Shown here one piece after another: positions 11,512 through 23,044 of a stretch of 64,000 bases of DNA. Within the stretch, counting starts at the first letter, position 1. Each line of letters opens with the position of its first letter. The notes under the pieces are model-generated. The model worked only from the letters and a program-made list of their open reading frames with translations. It did no database searches and was not told where the DNA came from. Both the position numbers and the translations under genes were made by a program. The stretch is taken from assembly GCF_018448495.1 (NCBI RefSeq), contig NZ_CP049902.1, positions 2,666,001-2,730,000 on the forward strand, written 5' to 3'. The stretch is from Psychrobacter sp. WY6 (GTDB lineage Bacteria; Pseudomonadota; Gammaproteobacteria; Pseudomonadales; Moraxellaceae).

Positions 11512-11803
11512 TGACCCCTGCCGTCAATCCCGTAGACTTAAACTTGGGAGATTTTAGTTACGCAGCTTGACGATAATAATCAAACCACACCTGTCTTGGC
11601 GATTGATAGCCCAAACCCTTTTGGATCCTCGTCTGATTGTAGTACAGCTCGATATAACTGATAATATCATTGATGGCTGTGAACCTTTTTTAGTCTTGAT
11701 GATATACCAGCTCATTCTTTAATACGCCCCAGAAGCTTTCTATCGGAGCGTTATCGAAACAGTTGCCTTTGCCGCTCATTGAGCGTAAGCATCCGACCAT
11801 CCC

Positions 11804-13554
11804 CTATTGCGATGGCATCCAGAGATGAGGTAACAACTCATCTAGATCATCTTGAATAGGCAGGCGTCTTAGCACGTCTGTCAAATAGGCAGACACATCC
11901 AAGCCATTTAAGCGAGCGGATTGAATGATTGACATAATATTTGCAGCACGCTGCCCACTTCGTAGCGAACCGGCAAACAACCAGTTTTTACGCCCAAGTG
12001 CCCATGGACGCATCTGATTCTCCGCCCAATTATTATCAATCGGCAACCTCCCATCATCCAAATAACAAGTCAGCGCTTGCCAACGTTTCAGGCAATAATC
12101 AATCGCCTTAGTAATACTGGCATTCTTAGTGGTTAAATGTCTTTTTTCTTGTAACCATTGGTGCAGCTTATCCGCAATCGGTTTGGCTTCTCTTGCCTGA
12201 TTTTCCGGACTATCTGGGGGTCTCTTGGCATTGGGGATGTGTTTTTTTCAAATCGCTCATCAATCTCACGTTCAACCGCATACAACTGCCCGAATAACGC
12301 TAATGCGTCAATGCTAATAATACTTTGTCCAGTAACGTGCAATTCATGAAACTTATGCCGTGCATGGGCCATACAACCGATTTCGCTCACGCCTTGATGA
12401 AATAAAAACTTATATCCACTGTAATCATCGCAAATCAGCTTACCGTGCCATTTGTCTAAAAAGGCTTTAGGGTGCTCATTACGACGGCTCTGGGCAAAGT
12501 CATACACCACCGCTTTTAATGCACCGTGCTGTGGAGTGAGATACGCCCAAACATAGCCTTTCTTTAATGATTTACTGCCGGCTTTCACAGGGTTTTTCAT
12601 GATAGACACCGGTGTTTCATCGGCATGTAAGATAGGCTCAGACAGTAACAGCGAATGCAAGCGATTCGCTAAAGGTGCCATGGCAACACCACAGCGTCCC
12701 ACCCAGTCTGCCATGGTGGCATCGGGAATATTTACCCCACTTCGCTGATAGATAATATTCTGCCGATATAGAGGCTGATGGTCTGCATATTTGCTAATAA
12801 GGATGTGCAAGCAGCTCTGGGGTGGCGATGCTTTTGTTAATAATCTGCTTGGGGCAGCCGCTTGATGAATGATGTCACACTCACGGCATACCCATTTAGG
12901 GTAGAGGTGACGCTCAATATAAAACTGCTTAGGGATGAGTCCAAGTTTGTCCTGTTTATCCTCTCCAATTCGCTTCATTTGACAGCCGCAGTCACAGACG
13001 GTAAGTGGTTCATGAACCTGGGTTTTGACCTCAAGGTTGTCAGGAATCACTGTGTATTTGGCACGCTTTGTTTTTTTAGGCTGATCAGTAGCTGAAGCTG
13101 GCAGCTCATCTGTGATCTCTTTGGCGGCTTTAAGCTCACCCTCATTAATGAGGGTTTATGCCTCAGTACGTTCAATCGCAGGCAGCTTGGCAAGCTCATC
13201 TTGGCTTAAGCCGCTAAGGTAGTCATCTCGGATTTGTTCAAGCTGCGCTAAGTCCTCTTGCGCGGCCTCATAATTTAAGTGGGTTTGTCTGGCAGTGATG
13301 CCTTCGCTTTTTTGTCCATAGAGCCGGTGAATAAGCCGCTTTTGTTTTTCGATGAGTTCAAGCACTTGTTCATACAGCTTGTGGTTTTCTTCAACCACTT
13401 GGTTAAAAAGCTGCTGTAGTTGATCGTGACTTGTGTTTGTTTGAACAAGCTGTTGCTGCAGGTGCTCATTACGCTGTTCAAGCAGGTGGATTTTCACCAG
13501 AAGCTCGGCGTAAATGGGGTCTTTTGATAAGTCGGATAAGTTGGCAACAGTCAT
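11804..13554 (-). pseudogene. tnpC: IS66 transposase TnpC, disrupted
   Basis: The N-terminal coiled coil (LEQRNEHLQQQLVQ; LIHRLYGQKSEG) reaches an in-frame TAA at 13156-13158. The same frame continues with the zinc-binding block CDCGCQM and WVCRECDI and the DDE core HADETPVSI and CDDYSGYKFLF. A one-base slip in a C5 run near 12213 then moves the rest to another frame, where the end DDGRLPIDNNWAENQMRPW includes the final catalytic E. The element therefore cannot move on its own unless these are read errors. Confidence 0.85.
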
Positions 13555-13596
13555 GGCGATATGTTGCCAGAGTTTTATTTGCCTGTCATCTGCTAC

Positions 13597-13941
13597 TTAT
13601 AGGATGGGGGTTAATTTATCTTTGCCCATGTTACGCCAAGGCAGTCCACTGATTAAGGCATTAAATTGTTCACGGTTGATGCTGATGCCAGTTTGAGTGG
13701 TGGTGAGTGGTTTGGTTAAGCCATGAAACTTGCTGTCGTCTAGCTGACGGCTACAGAGCCAAACCCCAAGTCCGTCATGAATGAATACTTTTAGGCGTGT
13801 GCCTGCTTTGTTGTAAAACAGGTAGGCACAGTGAGGGCGAATGCTTTGGTGTTCGGTGATGATGTGGGCCAGTAGTTTGCCACTACCACATCGCATGTCC
13901 ATGGGCGTGGTGGATAGCCAGATGTGAGTGATGGGTATCAT
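13597..13941 (-). CDS. tnpB: IS66 accessory protein TnpB (Orf2)
   Basis: A 114-residue IS66 Orf2-like protein with the family hallmark MDMRCGSGKLLA and HCAYLFYNKAGTRLKVFIHDG-GVWLC. The family is required for IS66 transposition, but its biochemical role is not settled. Intact here; its start overlaps the tnpA stop. Confidence 0.88.
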   Translation of the reverse strand: MIPITHIWLSTTPMDMRCGSGKLLAHIITEHQSIRPHCAYLFYNKAGTRLKVFIHDGLGVWLCSRQLDDSKFHGLTKPLTTTQTGISINREQFNALISGLPWRNMGKDKLTPIL

Positions 13942-14345
13942 TGCAGTCCTCGTAGTAGGTCAATCAAGCTTTGAGTGTCTATTTGGGCAATGTTGAGGCT
14001 TATCGCCCCAGATGCTCGAGCTGTGATTTGCAGTTTGATGTTTTGTATGACGGAGGGTGAGCGTAGATGCGTGACTTCAGGCTCAAGATGGATTGGGATA
14101 AAGTGCGGGTTTGGATCATGAGGACTGTTTATAGCACCAAGTAATGTGTCAGTTTGAGTCTTTTTGCGGTGATGCTGACGTTTCCAGTTATGGAGAAGGT
14201 TCTGGTTGATGCCATGGTCTCGAGCGATACTGGCAATTGATCGCCCTGAACTTTCAGCTTCTTGTACTAAAAGTTCTTTAAACTCAGCACTGTAAGTTCT
14301 ACGTTTGGGTTTGTTAGGTGGTTGTGTTGTCATGTTAGTGTCCAC
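13938..14345 (-). CDS. tnpA: IS66 accessory protein TnpA
   Basis: A 135-residue protein with an N-terminal helix-turn-helix of the IS3-orfA/IS66 type: YSAEFKELLVQEAESSGRS followed by IARDHGINQNLLHNWKR. First gene of the IS66 operon; it overlaps tnpB by 4 bases. Needed for transposition in known IS66 elements, with a DNA-binding role inferred from the motif. Confidence 0.85.
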   Translation of the reverse strand: MDTNMTTQPPNKPKRRTYSAEFKELLVQEAESSGRSIASIARDHGINQNLLHNWKRQHHRKKTQTDTLLGAINSPHDPNPHFIPIHLEPEVTHLRSPSVIQNIKLQITARASGAISLNIAQIDTQSLIDLLRGLQ

Positions 14346-15060
14346 GATTATTAATCGTGGACACTATCTCGCATTTTTTAAGTGAGGGAAAGATGGGATG
14401 GTCGGATGCTTACCATTGAGCCTATAAATTGATGCTGCTTAATGGTCTTGTGGTAGGCGTGACTGCAATACTGGCTGCCTCTATCAGAATGCACAATTAG
14501 TCCCTTGCTTGGGCGTTTATTCTTAATTGCCATGTTAAGCGCACGACATACTAAATCTGCGGTCATGCGCTTGTTAATAGCGTAGCCGACAAGCTCTTTA
14601 GTGTATAAATCTTTGACTCCAGCTAAGTACAGCCAACCTTCGTCTGTCCAGATATAAGTAATATCGCTGACCCAAGACTCATTGGGACGCTTGGCGTCAA
14701 ACTGCTGATTCAGCACGTTGTCATAGACCAGTTTATTGTGATTGGAATCAGTAGTGACTTTAAAGCGCTTATGACGACGGCACTTGATGCCGTGTTCCTC
14801 TTTAATACTTCTAATCATGTAGGGACTGATGTCATGGCCTTGATCACTTAGATGCGCATGTAGACGATCTACGCCATAACGCTCATATGTTTCAGTATGA
14901 GCGGCTTTTACTAGTAGCTCGCAGTGATTACGATGTATCTGCTGATCACTAATGTCACGATTTGACCAGTCATAGTAACTTGATGATTTAACCTTTAATA
15001 CACGGCACATAGTTGTGATGCTAAATATCTGCTGATTGTCTTTGATAAAAGCGTACTTTA

Positions 15061-15290
15061 CTAGCTGTGCTTGGCGAAGTACGCCGTCGCCTTTTTTAAT
15101 ATCTCGCGCTCCTCCTCAGCAACTTTAAGCTGGCGCTTTAGCCGTTTTACTTCTTCAAGGGCGCTCATAAGATCAGGGTCGTATTGTTCAGTGCCCACAA
15201 GCTTGCCCTGATTGGCTTTATTCTGCCAGTTAGATAAGGTTTGCATGGCGATCCCGAGCTGCTTTGCAGTAGCTGAAATTTTGCTGTTTA
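15061..15290 (-). pseudogene. IS3 orfA, 5'-truncated
   Basis: Residues AMQTLSNWQNKANQGK through to EEEREILKKATAYFAKHS match orfA of the intact copy at 27930-28226. The first ~25 residues are replaced by unrelated sequence upstream of about 15280, so the helix-turn-helix start is damaged. Confidence 0.7.
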
Positions 15291-15435
15291 ATCTGAATTT
15301 AGTTTTAGTCTTGACTTAAACAAGCCTTTCGTAACATGCCAGCAGATGCATAAAGCGTGCGTTGTGATCATCAAGTACAATATCTAACTAGATAGGATGT
15401 TATAGTCATCATTTGTCTCTACACCCTTTTTTACC

Positions 15436-15560
15436 GTGACAACGTGACAACCCTTATGCTCTATAGCATTCAGAGCAATATTATTCATGACAACCTTTAG
15501 GTCGAAAAAGCTAAAAATCAGGTTATAGCCCCTTCAAAATATGACTTGTCGCTCTGTCAC
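15436..15560. repeat. 14-mer site B
   Basis: GTGACAACGTGACA at 15436 is identical to site A. A weaker inverted partner, TTGTCGCTCTGTCAC, lies at 15546-15560. The spacing of about 100 bases matches site A. It sits downstream of the recombinase operon end (16497), the usual place for an element terminus. Confidence 0.5.
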
Positions 15561-15670
15561 ATCACTAATAGACTTATTAATGCTCATATGATCAATTCGG
15601 ATGAGTCAGCTTGATAACTACTACGAGTTACATTCAAGAAAATAGTCATTTAAAATTGTAAAAGGATCTA

Positions 15671-16497
15671 GGGCGTGTCATCAATTAGCAGAGATATTTC
15701 AGAATAAGCTGTAGTATACCTAGAAACTTGAGCTCAACGCCTATGACAAGACGACATGCCCTGCGAGATGACCAATAGAAGAAAATTAAAGGCATCCTAC
15801 CTAGACAACCCAGTGACGTTGGTGTTATCGCAAAAGATAACTAGTTATTCGTGGAAGCCGTTCTTTACCGCTATAAGATGGTGTTCCTTGGCGTGATCTA
15901 CTTGAACGCTTCGGTGACTTTAGAGTAGTTAATACATGTTTTAGCCGCTGATTAAAAAAAGAGGTATGGAAGCATGTGTACTCAGCTGTCTGAGGGGTCT
16001 GTCAACGAATATGCCATTTTAGATGCCACCATAGTTAAAGCCTATCAACACAGTGCTGGAAAAAAGGGATCAAGCCATTGGACGCAGCAAAGGTGGACTG
16101 ACGACCAAAATACATACTCGAACAGATGCGCTAGGTAATCCTACTGGCTTTTATCTAACCGGTGGCGCGGCTCATGACCTGTGTGGCTCAGATAAGCTAT
16201 TAGATGTCAGTATCACTCAGACATGGCTTGCCGATAAGGCTTACGATGCGGATGCCCGCGTTATTGAACCGATTGAAGCCGTACAAGGCCATGTAGTCAT
16301 ACCATCTAAGTGTCATAGGCTGCAGCCAAGAGACTTCGATAAAGAACTTTATAAAGAGCGGCATCTGATCGAGAACTTCTTTGCCAAGATTAAGCAGTAC
16401 CGTGCAATTGCTACTCGCTGTGATAAGTTAGCCAGTTATTTCCTCAGTGCAATTCATCTGGTTTCTTGTGTCATTTGACTTAATTGATGACATGCCC
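15671..16497 (+). mobile_element. IS5-family element, second type, copy 1
   Basis: Bounded by GGGCGTGTCATCAATT at 15671 and its imperfect inverse ending GATGACATGCCC at 16497, with TA on both sides. Inserted exactly at the stop codon of the recombinase gene to its right. The same IS type reappears, truncated, at 26458-27014. Confidence 0.8.
15743..16478 (+). pseudogene. IS5-family transposase, decayed
   Basis: The N-terminal half reads MTRRHALRDDQ then TAG, with further stops at positions where family members have W or R, and a frame change near 15875. The C-terminal 141 residues are open (GRSKGGLTTKIHTRTDALGN through to ERHLIENFFAKIKQYRAIATR). The truncated copy at 26475 shares the same internal stop, so the damage predates duplication and is not a read error. 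Confidence 0.8.
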
Positions 16498-19400
16498 TAG
16501 TTTTTAATTAGCACCATTAGTAAGCATCCCAAATATTTTAGCACCCCCGATGATGCATAATAGTGATCAGTGGTAGCCAAGTTTTTGTCAGAGTGTTTAC
16601 GTTTTTTCTGTACTACCCTTACCTCATAGCCATGAAAACTCTCACGAGCACCGACACGTATTGAGCTGTTCAGACTCAAGTCTTTTTTAACATCAATTAC
16701 AACTTGCTCGCTATATGCCCTAACCTGCCAATGTCTGGCATCAATAAGCTGACAACCTACTAGCATAAAACTCTGTAGCCTCTCCAGTTGGGTCTTCTTA
16801 ATACCAAAATGAATTGATGAGTTATTTAAGTTATGTTTATGTGCAAATATCTCAATAAACATTCTCAACTTCTCAGGATCCTTTATAGACATCTGATATG
16901 CTCTATCTAATGCTCTAATTATTACTTCCTGGTTTTTACTACCTTTAGGCCTACCTAGTAATAGCCTGTCATCGTCGAACAGCTCACTAGCGCGCAGATA
17001 TAAACATTTAGATTCATTTAGACTTATACCATGTCTAATAGCAACTTCAGGTAACAGCTCATCTCGAGAGTTTATGCTTAACTTCTGCAATTCCTCCAGA
17101 AAACCTATAACGTCCGCATATTTAGGATGAATGAAAATTGAATTTGTATTTGACTCATTAAATCCATTCAAATTACCGTTTAACAGCTGTTGGTTAGCAT
17201 TTTTATCAGCTCCATCTATACTCTTAAATAATGGTATTTTATTAACAGCTATTTTTTTAAGAATATATTTTCTTATCTTATTTAACTTTACAGCCTTTGT
17301 CGTTGCATCATAAGCAGTTTTGTCTTGCCTATAAATGATGGAGTAATCTAGTCCTGATATTAGCTGTAAAACGGTTATAGGTAGCTCCAAGCAAGCATTA
17401 TTCAGCCGCTCCCCTGCCAGCAGATGAGCAGTATGAATATAATGCTCGAAGGTTGTGTCGCACGTTAAATGCCCGGCAAAGCTAGCCAGCCCAAACCAGG
17501 AGCCTTGATCCTTGTGATAGCCAAGGACGCCTTTTATGACTTTTTCGCACTGCTCATTATCATAATCAGTCATCACCTGTGCCAATGGCGACTTACTTAG
17601 TACTAACGCCAGCTGACTAATCGCAGTATGCCTAAAGCTATGAAATGTGAAGTCGTGCTCTCCTAGCAACCTGTCCCAAATTAACTTCATGAGATTACTA
17701 AAAACCACACTGGGTAACGGCTGATCGCCTGAACCTTGAGAAAACAAGTAACGACGCTTCAATCTTTTCTGCTGACGATATAACTGAGTAAATTGTTCTA
17801 GCTCATCTTTCTTAAGTAGGTAGTTAATGGGTATAAGGCGGCTTGCGCTGCTACTTTTCAATCTCCGATAGCGATTTGGTCTTACCCATATTTGTGGCTG
17901 CTCTATTCGTTGTCCGTCCATGCTCATCAATATGATGTCAGCTATATCACGAACTTTAACACCGATAGTTCTTTATTCGCAACCCTGTTCGATACGCAAG
18001 ACTTAACACTACTAAGCAAAGGGCTTTCTGTTCATCGTCTAAATCCAAGTTGACCAGATACTCTTTCATCGCATGATATATCCGAGGTGATATCATGTTC
18101 GCATTTACCACTTGGCGTTTATTACCCCACGGAAAATACACAAACGGCGCATTATAGTACGCTCTCTGATAATCATGGAAAGCTCGCAGTCTACCGTAAG
18201 TAAATTTTTGAGTATCTTTGAGCTTATCCAGATATGAAACTTTGTTTTTCTTTACGTGCTCGTTCTTTAAGCCATTGAGACTATCTTGACTTAACACATC
18301 GTCTGCACAGCCAACTAAATCATCATCCGTATCTAGATTGTCTTCACCAAAGCCTGAGTCTTTGTTCAAAATAGACTGCTTTCTTCCATCCTTAATCTTA
18401 CTTTGAATAATCTCCTCATATACAGCCTCAAAGTCCTCATCAGACCATTCATCAAGATTCTCATCCATTGTTAGCATCAGCCAATCCCGACCAATACATC
18501 CCAGATATTTACTGATGGTATCTAACCTGTTATTGCTATCATTCAGTAAGCTCTTTACCCATCCTAAAAGACGCATAGCGTTGGGTTGAGTTAACTCCTG
18601 CTGTAACAGCTCTACTTGTATAATAGCGGATGCTTTACTACCTTTAAGGGCATCTTGAACCTCTTTAATGAGATTCTTGCTAAAGCTTGGATACTCCCTA
18701 CTATTGGTACTTCTTTTTTCCGACCATGAATAACTTGCTACAAAAACTCTGACCAAGTAAACGGCGGTAGGTTTGCTCTAATTATCTCTTGATTATAATC
18801 AATAAGCTTATTTGTGTTTAAGCCCGTTGTTTTAATCTTGCCCTGTCTAACAATAGCCAGCGCGCCATCTATATCGGCACCCTTCATCTGCCGCCAATGA
18901 TAGTCAGCGTATTTTATTAACTGTGATAAATGCGGTTTACTTTTATCTTTATTCTGTAGTTTTAGCTTCTTACAAATATCATTAATAATGGTTTCAAACG
19001 ATTTCACACCTTCTTTTTTTAACTTTTTATCTTTCAGCGCATATAAAAAGCAAAGTGTCATATCATCAGGTATGTACTCTACATAGCGCTGTAAGCTTGT
19101 AACAGACATATCCTCTGAGGTATATACTTGCGTATGAGAACAACCGTAATTATCATCATTAATACTTAGCAAGATTAGCGCCAAACTCCCGCTGCTGACA
19201 CCTGAACCTGATAACTCATCAGTTGCTGGTAGCTGCAATTGATATATCTCACGTTCGCCTAGGAGCCATTGATACAGTGCTTTTAACATATCTATGTCAT
19301 TCAATCCCCCATACATCACGCTACAGTAGAGCACTGACTCAATCAAATCATTGTTTGAGAACCTTCTTTTTCGTTGCCACATTTCAATCATTTGCTGGCT

Positions 19401-19751
19401 AGCAAGGCTTACTTGAGCACCATTTACCATCCAATCATAAGATATTGTTAAATGATCACCTGCTGCTATGACTGGCACAACTGGTTCATCCAAACTCAGT
19501 TCATGAGCTTTGTTGTAACTCCGTATGTATTCTAAAAATCCTTGTCTGGCTAAGTGATAGCTATGCGCAGTATCAAAATGCACCTCAAGTATGCTACCAA
19601 TGGTTTGATAGTATTCAGTTAGGTCTGTTCCTGTGGGTATGTGATTGTCATCAACATACGAAGCTATCAAAACTTTTGCCTTATCTTTGATACTCTCATG
19701 ACTCTTGCTTTTATTTTCTTCTCTTAACTGATGAGCAACGGCACTATCCAT
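16497..19751 (-). CDS. Very large tyrosine recombinase-like protein (trio gene 3), frameshifted
   Basis: If three single-base shifts are repaired (a T5 run near 18745; two near 17960-17985) this is one protein of about 1,080 residues. The C-terminal half carries the tyrosine recombinase set: YRTGLRIKEL (first Arg), FHSFRHTAISQL (H-x-x-R), FAGHLTCDTTFEHYIH (His and the likely nucleophilic Tyr). The long N-terminal 600 residues match no domain I recognise. The start ATG overlaps the stop of the upstream recombinase gene, so the two are coupled. The stop codon TAG is regenerated at the IS5 insertion point, so the C-terminus is probably native. Proposed to act in integration or excision of the island. 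Confidence 0.6.
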
Positions 19752-22060
19752 ATATATTCACCTCAACTTGTCGTAGGTTAATCTCAACCGCAACTTTATC
19801 TAAGTCAGCGGATAATTCTTTTAGCTCATTAATGGATAATGACGACATGGGATGCATAGCCTCCTGATCTGGATGTTCATGACCATATAAGGCGCAGATC
19901 AAATACTCAGGCGACTTATTCGTGAGTAGTGAGCGTAATTGATGTCTTAGCCAGTTATCTTGGTGACTAAAAAAATGTTTTATCTGATAGCGGACCTTAC
20001 TAGGCGTAATACCGGAGAATCCTTTGGGGTTTTTACTGAAAAGATGAATGAGTGGCTGACTAGAGTTCAAATATTATTTATAGGAATTGTCATTGGGATA
20101 TATAGGATTATGCATGACCGCAAATTGCTTGATATATTCAATATAATTCTGAATGGCCGTGATTAAGAAATCACTAAGAGGAATAAGCCTTCCCTGCCCT
20201 TGTCCATGACGCTCTTCTTTATCCGACACCCATAACAGTTTTTGCCTAAAGTCAAATTGATTTAAAGCCCAGGCGCATGCTTTACGGGTCTAATCCCAGT
20301 TTGAATAAAGATGATATGCCATAACCAAACACCATAAGCATTAAACTGCTCAATATAACGATCCTGCTTTATGCTTACGTTCCGCTTTAATCGACCGTTG
20401 TAGCTCTCGGTTGCCTCATCAAGCTCATTAAAAAACTTTTGACAGATATCAGTATTTAAAGTCATGTCACTACCGATATATTTTTTATACCGATTACTTT
20501 TCGTGCTAGACATATTAAGCTGTCGCAGCTCACCTTGGCTGTCCGCAGTACAGTATTTGGTCAATAAACATATAGCGCTGTAGTAGGTCTTCTCTAAGCT
20601 TATCGTCTCAATACTGGTGTAATACAAAGGCGAGCTGTGTTTCACATCAACCCCAGTAATTATGTCGGCATGTAATGGCTCTTGCAACTCGTTCTTTATA
20701 ACTGTATATAAACAAGCGTCAATATGCTGATTCGATAACACTGGTAGCTCTAGTTGCATTTTTAAGCTTGCCAGCACTTCAGACACTTCATCGCCATCCA
20801 CCAAAAACTTATTTTCAATAACTGCTTGCAGTCTAGCTGGCAGAGGTAATTTAAATTCATTATCATGGCTTTGACGATGTGGCAATAAGTGGCTTCTACG
20901 ATTTGAAGTTACGTTAATAGTATTAATAGCATAACTATCAGCAGCCGAACCGCTCTCATGATTCAACCACTTGCGCTGACTTTCATCCAGTTCTAACTCA
21001 TAAATCACATCTTGGATCTTCCGACCACTTAGCATGATAGCTATAACTGCATAAATCTGACGCTGCTTATAACTGACAAATAAAAAAAGCCGATACACCC
21101 GAGCAAATAGCATCTGATAGCTCAGTAGGCTTAGTTGACGTAGGTTGGTAGGAAAATAAAACTGGTTACGGCGGGCGTGTCGATAGTTGTTTTTAGCTTC
21201 CATTGCTGCAACTCTGAGGATTTAGCGGTTGTCCTGGAAGGCTTAAAATCATTATCTAAGAGCGCAGGCGGGTCATCATCAGCAATATTCTCAGCGTCCG
21301 CCACGTTATCATTTTTATGGTGTCTGCCAAATATTGTCGCTCGTAGTGGCTCATCAGCACTATCAAGGTATCGCTTATTAGCGTGTTCTTACTAAATTTA
21401 TTGTTTTGTGAGTTGGTATAGGTTTTACTCACAAACGCTTTGTTCTCTGCAATCACTTCATAGGCAAGTCTTATTTGACCAATTTTTCCAGCCAACTTTT
21501 GATTAACCACTTTGCCTGACTCTTCACTTCTTATCTTAGCTTCATATACGCGTAATGCTGATAGTGCATTCGTCAGTGAAACATGTTGAGCATGGATATC
21601 AATCAGTTTTTTAACAATCTCAGATTGTGGGTTATTAGGCTTCAACCCCATCCTTAGACGCACACTTAGCTGACTGACTTTTGCAGAGTGTTCATCCTTA
21701 CGTATAGCAATCATAATAATTATTTGCAGATATGCACTCATAAACTGCCATGCTTCATCATCCCTATGTGCTTGACCATACCTCTGGTAAAACAAGACCA
21801 GCATATAAGTGACTGCCCAATCTTCAATTTTTTCTCTTTGACGACTTTCCTGGCGATAGCTTCACATTCAGACGATGTAAATACTGGCATATCTATCTTG
21901 GCTTGCACCAATATGTAGGCAAAAGCCTGGATTAATAAAAAGTATTAATAATCAGGTTTTGTACTTTTATACAGTACGGTGAATCAAGTGGCACTAAATG
22001 ATCTAAAACCCTCTGTAATTCGCTGTTATCAAATGCATATTCTTCATTAGGGTGCACCAC
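19744..22060 (-). CDS. Large tyrosine recombinase-like protein (trio gene 2), frameshifted
   Basis: Reconstructed as about 770 residues from several frames (breaks near 21880-21960, 21230, 20270 and an in-frame TAA near 20075). A GTG at 22060 followed by HPNEEYAFDNSELQRVL gives a start overlapping the upstream gene. The C-terminal part shows TGIRPVKH, then SDKEERHGQGR and LIPLSDF, then NWLRHQLRSLL and YGHEHP, which is the layout of a tyrosine recombinase. I cannot identify the final Tyr, so it may be catalytically modified. It overlaps the next gene by 8 bases. Confidence 0.6.
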
Positions 22061-22606
22061 TCAACCAGCTCATACTTTGAGGAATACCTAGAACTCGATC
22101 TTCTAGTGCAAACTTACATTGGCGATATTCATAACTACTCTGGCTAATACCTGCAAAATGGCAATACTCCTTTACAGTCAGGTGCCTAACCCCCATGAGC
22201 TGACATATAAAACTTTGAGGCGCAGCACTTTTAAGCGCTTTAAACAAATCAGGATGGTGAATATCTTTCAAGAACATTAAATTTATAACTTCCATCCATG
22301 CCAGCTGCTGAATATCTTTAATACTTTCAGGCGTGATTAAACACGGATAATCACTATCACTTTCTAACTTTAAAATCTGATTAATCCTTTGGAATTCATT
22401 AAAGAAATAAAAACCATTATCTCCTCCCTCAATCAATCGAAGTGGCGGTCGATAGAACTTATCAATACATTCCATATTGACATAGGTAGCCTCAGGTTTA
22501 AATCTCTGCCAAACAGATAAAGCCGTCTCAGCATAACGATGTACAAGTAAGTTACTTTTACCTGGAACTATGAGTTTTGCCTTGGCTTAAAGTTAATATT
22601 TTTCAT
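22047..22606 (-). CDS. Small partner protein of recombinase operon (trio gene 1), one frameshift
   Basis: About 185 residues. The likely start is ATG 22606 (MKNINF); a frame change near 22575-22585 leads into KAKLIVPGKSNLLVHRYAET and the intact part MECIDKFYRPPLRLIEGG. No domain recognised, though KEYCHFAGISQSSYEYR near the C-terminus resembles a short helix-turn-helix. First gene of the operon, overlapping the next. Role inferred only from position, as partner or regulator of the two recombinases. Confidence 0.55.
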
Positions 22607-23044
22607 TTTTAACTAATAATTAGTGAATAAAATTCATGTTATCCAATAATTACTTAGGTGTCAAACACTTTAATGTCGTGGTGCTCAAAATTGGAGAATG
22701 GCTATAAACTTTAAACCTTTCAGATTATTTTAAGCAAAAAAAACCTCTTAAAGCCATAATTTATATAGCTCTAAGAGATCATTATTTTTTAGGGTTTTAT
22801 TAGGTAATGAGCCCAAAGCTGGGGTTTTGGATTTTTCTTTAGTATCTTATTCTTAACCTCTTAATCTCTGAAACCGACTAATAGCCTTAACTACTAAAAA
22901 CGGGGATATGCTTAGGAGTTCAAATTCGATTAGCAACCGTTCGTCGGTTAAAAAAATAACCAGTATTTCAGACGCTATAATCAACTTATCAGCAAGGCAC
23001 TCATTTACTTTGACTGAAATTAAAACTCAAAAAAGGATATATTT
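22607..23044. other. Non-coding gap between recombinase operon and secreted protein genes
   Basis: Divergent promoter region. It contains a hairpin with arms CTCTTAAAGC and GCTCTAAGAG (about 22746-22780) followed by a T-run, and a diverged copy of the dispersed motif at 22802-22830 (AGGT, nine bases, then CTGGGGTTTTG). No gene supported. Confidence 0.45.

Larger units (their letters stand above)
11785..14413 (-). mobile_element. IS66-family element inside IS3-A
   Basis: 2,629 bases with inverted ends GTAAGCATCCGACCATCCC (11785) and its match ending at 14413, and an exact 8-base target duplication CATTGAGC at 11777-11784 and 14414-14421. It has the standard three-gene IS66 order tnpA, tnpB, tnpC. 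This is a clean case of an IS nested in an older IS. Confidence 0.93.
11558..15010 (-). pseudogene. IS3 orfB transposase, split by IS66
   Basis: The 5' part (14414-15010) starts MCRVLKVKSSSYYDW and includes SDITYIW and VHSDRGSQY of the DDE catalytic core. The 3' part (11558-11784) carries CFDNA, the region of the third acidic residue, and the end QVWFDYYRQAA, but also has a stop or frame change near 11690. Inactive because of both the insertion and point damage. Confidence 0.8.
11512..15290 (-). mobile_element. IS3-family element A, decayed, interrupted by IS66
   Basis: The right end TGACCCCTGCCGTCAA starts at 11512, identical in type to the ends at 27015 and 42200. The body runs to about 15290, where similarity to orfA stops and the left end TGAGCTATGC is absent, so that end is lost. 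It is split by an IS66 element at 11785-14413. The 8 bases CATTGAGC are present on both sides of that insertion. Confidence 0.8.
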
